From NCBI GenBank assembly GCA_043738565.1, contig JAYUGA010000117.1:1-15152 (forward strand): a DNA stretch of 15,152 nt, read 5' to 3'. Below, piece by piece: positions 13,972 to 15,152 of the stretch. Numbering within the stretch: position 1 is the first letter of the stretch; the number at the start of each line of letters is the position of its first letter. A program made the position numbers and the translations under genes. Origin of the DNA: Stagnihabitans sp043738565 (GTDB lineage: Bacteria > Pseudomonadota > Alphaproteobacteria > Rhodobacterales > Rhodobacteraceae). The notes beneath the pieces were generated by a model. It was given only the letters and a program-made list of their open reading frames with translations. It did not search any database and was not told where the DNA came from.

Positions 13972-14051
13972 CAGTGCGGAACGAGGGACAGTGAACCGAA
14001 GGCGGCGTTCCGGGCCTGCCTTCCCCCTTGATATTGGGACCGCAGCGGTCC
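13940..14051 (-). ncRNA. Candidate small RNA or 3' UTR-derived RNA downstream of rlmB
   Basis: On the minus strand this 112-nt segment has three stems in a row: GGACCG-CTG-CGGTCC (14051-14037), CGGAACG paired with CGTTCCG around a 22-nt loop (14012-13977), and the U6-tailed terminator (13971-13940). No protein-coding frame fits. The architecture suits a trans-acting sRNA or an RNA released from the rlmB 3' UTR. No promoter was identified, and it matches no RNA family I recognise, so this is a hypothesis from structure only. Confidence 0.35.
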
Positions 14052-14085
14052 ATTTCCAGACCCTTGCTGCGGAAATCTGATCACT

Positions 14086-14871
14086 TCAGCGTGTCGCAGC
14101 CGCATAAAGCGCCACCGCCGCCGCGTTTGAGACGTTCAGAGAGCCGAACTCCCCCACAAACGGGATTTTCGCGATCACATCGCAAGTCTCCCGCGTCTTG
14201 TCGCGCAACCCCGGCCCCTCGGCCCCGAACACCAGTGCCACCGCCCGGCTGCCCGCATCGGTCAGCGCCTGCGCCAGATCCACCGTGCCATCGCCGTCCA
14301 GCCCGATCAGCACATAGCCCATGCCGCGCAATTCCGCCATCGCATCGGCCAGATTGGGCACCCGCAGATAGGGCTGCCGCTCCAGCGCCCCCGAGGCGGT
14401 CTTGGCCAGCGCCCCGGTCTCCGGTGCCGAATGATGCCGGGGTGCTATCACCGCCCTTGCCCCAAAAACCTCGGCCGACCGCAACACCGCCCCCACATTA
14501 TGCGGGTCCGTCACCCGGTCCAGACAGACCACCAGCGCATTCCCCTTGCCCGAGATGCAAACCTCCTCCAGCTTGCCCCAGTTCAGCGGCCGCACCTCCA
14601 ACGCGGCACCCTGATGCACCGAATCTTCCGAAATCGGCACAGCAAACTGGCGCGGCTCGACCACTTCCGGCTCCATCCCCGACGCGGCAACCGCTTCTTG
14701 CAGCTTGTCAAACGCGTTCTTGGTCAACACCAGCCGCAGCTTTTCGCGGCCCGGATTGACCAAGGCATCGCGCACCGCATGCAGCCCGAACAGCCACAGC
14801 GTCTCCCGCGCCACGGCCCGACGCCCGCGCTCTTTGTCCACCACCCAGGTTGGCTTAACCGTCCCGCTCAT
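14086..14871 (-). CDS. rlmB: SpoU/TrmH-family rRNA methyltransferase (RlmB-like)
   Basis: 261 residues. A short N-terminal substrate-binding domain (LFGLHAVRDALVNP) is followed by the SpoU knotted methyltransferase domain. The three motifs are intact: DRVTDPHNVGAVLRSAEVFG (about 117-137), ALVFGAEGPGL (about 213-223), and FGSLNVSNAAAVALY near the C terminus, which form the trefoil-knot SAM site. RlmB 2'-O-methylates G2251 of 23S rRNA (E. coli numbering). Other TrmH-type enzymes, including tRNA Gm18 methylases, share these motifs, so the precise target is inferred from the two-domain length. ATG 14871 is preferred over 14874 because GAGG then lies 7 nt upstream. It is divergent from tRNA-Tyr. 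Confidence 0.92.
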   Translation of the reverse strand: MSGTVKPTWVVDKERGRRAVARETLWLFGLHAVRDALVNPGREKLRLVLTKNAFDKLQEAVAASGMEPEVVEPRQFAVPISEDSVHQGAALEVRPLNWGKLEEVCISGKGNALVVCLDRVTDPHNVGAVLRSAEVFGARAVIAPRHHSAPETGALAKTASGALERQPYLRVPNLADAMAELRGMGYVLIGLDGDGTVDLAQALTDAGSRAVALVFGAEGPGLRDKTRETCDVIAKIPFVGEFGSLNVSNAAAVALYAAATR

Positions 14872-14949
14872 CATCCCGCCTCGTCAATGCAAGCCCCCAT
14901 CTCACCCAAGGCATCTCCCAACGCAAGCCAAAAGCCTGCCCAACAACCC

Positions 14950-14976
14950 TTGACGCCTGCCGGGTGCGCCTATAAT
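14950..14976 (+). promoter_or_regulatory. Candidate promoter of tRNA-Tyr
   Basis: TTGACG (14950-14955) and a perfect TATAAT (14971-14976) lie just upstream of the tRNA. The spacer is 15 nt, short of the usual 16-18, but both hexamers are good and correctly placed about 15 nt before the mature 5' end. Confidence 0.6.
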
Positions 14977-14991
14977 CAGCCCGCAATGTGT

Positions 14992-15075
14992 GGGCGACGA
15001 GCTGCAAGGTGCGGCAGGGGACTGTAACTCCCCCGGGGCGACCCGCGCCTGGTTCGATTCCAGGGTCGCCCACCA
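14992..15075 (+). tRNA. tRNA-Tyr (anticodon GTA), CCA encoded
   Basis: A full cloverleaf is visible. Acceptor GGGCGAC (14992-14998) pairs with GTCGCCC (15065-15071), followed by discriminator A and CCA. Anticodon stem GGGGA/TCCCC holds the loop CTGTAAC with anticodon GTA (15024-15026). The T arm is CCTGG-TTCGATT-CCAGG. A 14-nt variable arm (15034-15047) makes it a class II tRNA, as bacterial tRNA-Tyr is; it folds as CGGG-GCGA-CCCG with a GNRA-like loop. G1-C72 and A73 fit bacterial TyrRS identity. The D arm GCTGC-AAGGT-GCGGC keeps G18G19, but position 8 is G, 14 is C and 21 is G where U, A and A are nearly universal. A short T run (15076-15080) follows. Confidence 0.93.
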
Positions 15076-15119
15076 TTTTTGCCAAAGATTTTCTCCCTCA
15101 TCGCAATGCCCCGCGTCGT

Positions 15120-15150
15120 GCAGCTTTGCCGAGTTGCGCAGCTTTGCCGG
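15120..15150 (+). repeat. Direct repeat GCAGCTTTGCCG at window edge
   Basis: The 12-mer occurs at 15120-15131 and again at 15139-15150, a 19-nt period. The array may continue past the window end. Nothing more can be said from two copies. Confidence 0.6.
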
Positions 15151-15152
15151 TT

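Noticed and set aside
14855..15085. 76-residue minus-strand frame over tRNA-Tyr
   Set aside because: It is the antisense translation of the tRNA and the rlmB upstream region; a structural RNA explains the conservation.
1..15152. CRISPR array, insertion sequence, prophage, riboswitch or rRNA
   Set aside because: No regularly spaced direct repeats with unique spacers, no transposase or phage protein motifs, and no aptamer pattern I could recognise.

Overview
The window looks like chromosomal DNA from an alphaproteobacterium, most likely Rhodobacteraceae. It is GC-rich. RNase E carries the large S1-domain insertion and the C-terminal GWW tail known from alphaproteobacteria. DctB/DctD, DUF4169 and a ribbon-helix-helix protein occur in an arrangement I associate with Rhodobacter/Roseobacter relatives. 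I see no rRNA, prophage, insertion sequence or CRISPR array. Assignments rest on motifs and family recall; no searches were run.

Layout. Positions 1-64 hold the start of an unidentified minus-strand gene, divergent from fumC (class II fumarase) across a region with a promoter-like sequence and a 12-bp palindrome. fumC is followed after 2 nt by a DUF4169 protein with an unusual nine-copy pentapeptide acidic tail. Next come a small convergent minus-strand gene of unknown function, a ribbon-helix-helix protein, a 368-bp leader region and rne (RNase E), which ends at a strong intrinsic terminator. A convergent gap with a 40-nt palindrome and one copy of a dispersed repeat leads to a minus-strand TusA-like gene. 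A divergent non-coding stretch of over 380 bp then precedes a plus-strand pair with ATGA overlap: a membrane-associated serine hydrolase and a cytochrome P450. A second repeat copy separates these from the minus-strand two-component pair dctB-dctD, which follows purQ. A third repeat copy and a cluster of dyads lie upstream of purQ. Beyond are a CoA-binding-domain gene, a structured segment ending in a terminator, rlmB, and a divergent plus-strand tRNA-Tyr.

Functionally this is mostly housekeeping: TCA cycle, RNA decay, purine synthesis, rRNA methylation and a tRNA. It is mixed with a dicarboxylate-sensing pair and a hydrolase/P450 pair of unknown substrate. The points most worth a second look are: a DctD-type regulator whose sigma54-contact GAFTGA loop is missing and whose Walker B acids are swapped; a three-copy intergenic repeat with core CAAATATCC; a tRNA-Tyr that lacks U8, A14 and A21; a possible small RNA downstream of rlmB; and the pentapeptide-repeat tail on the DUF4169 protein.
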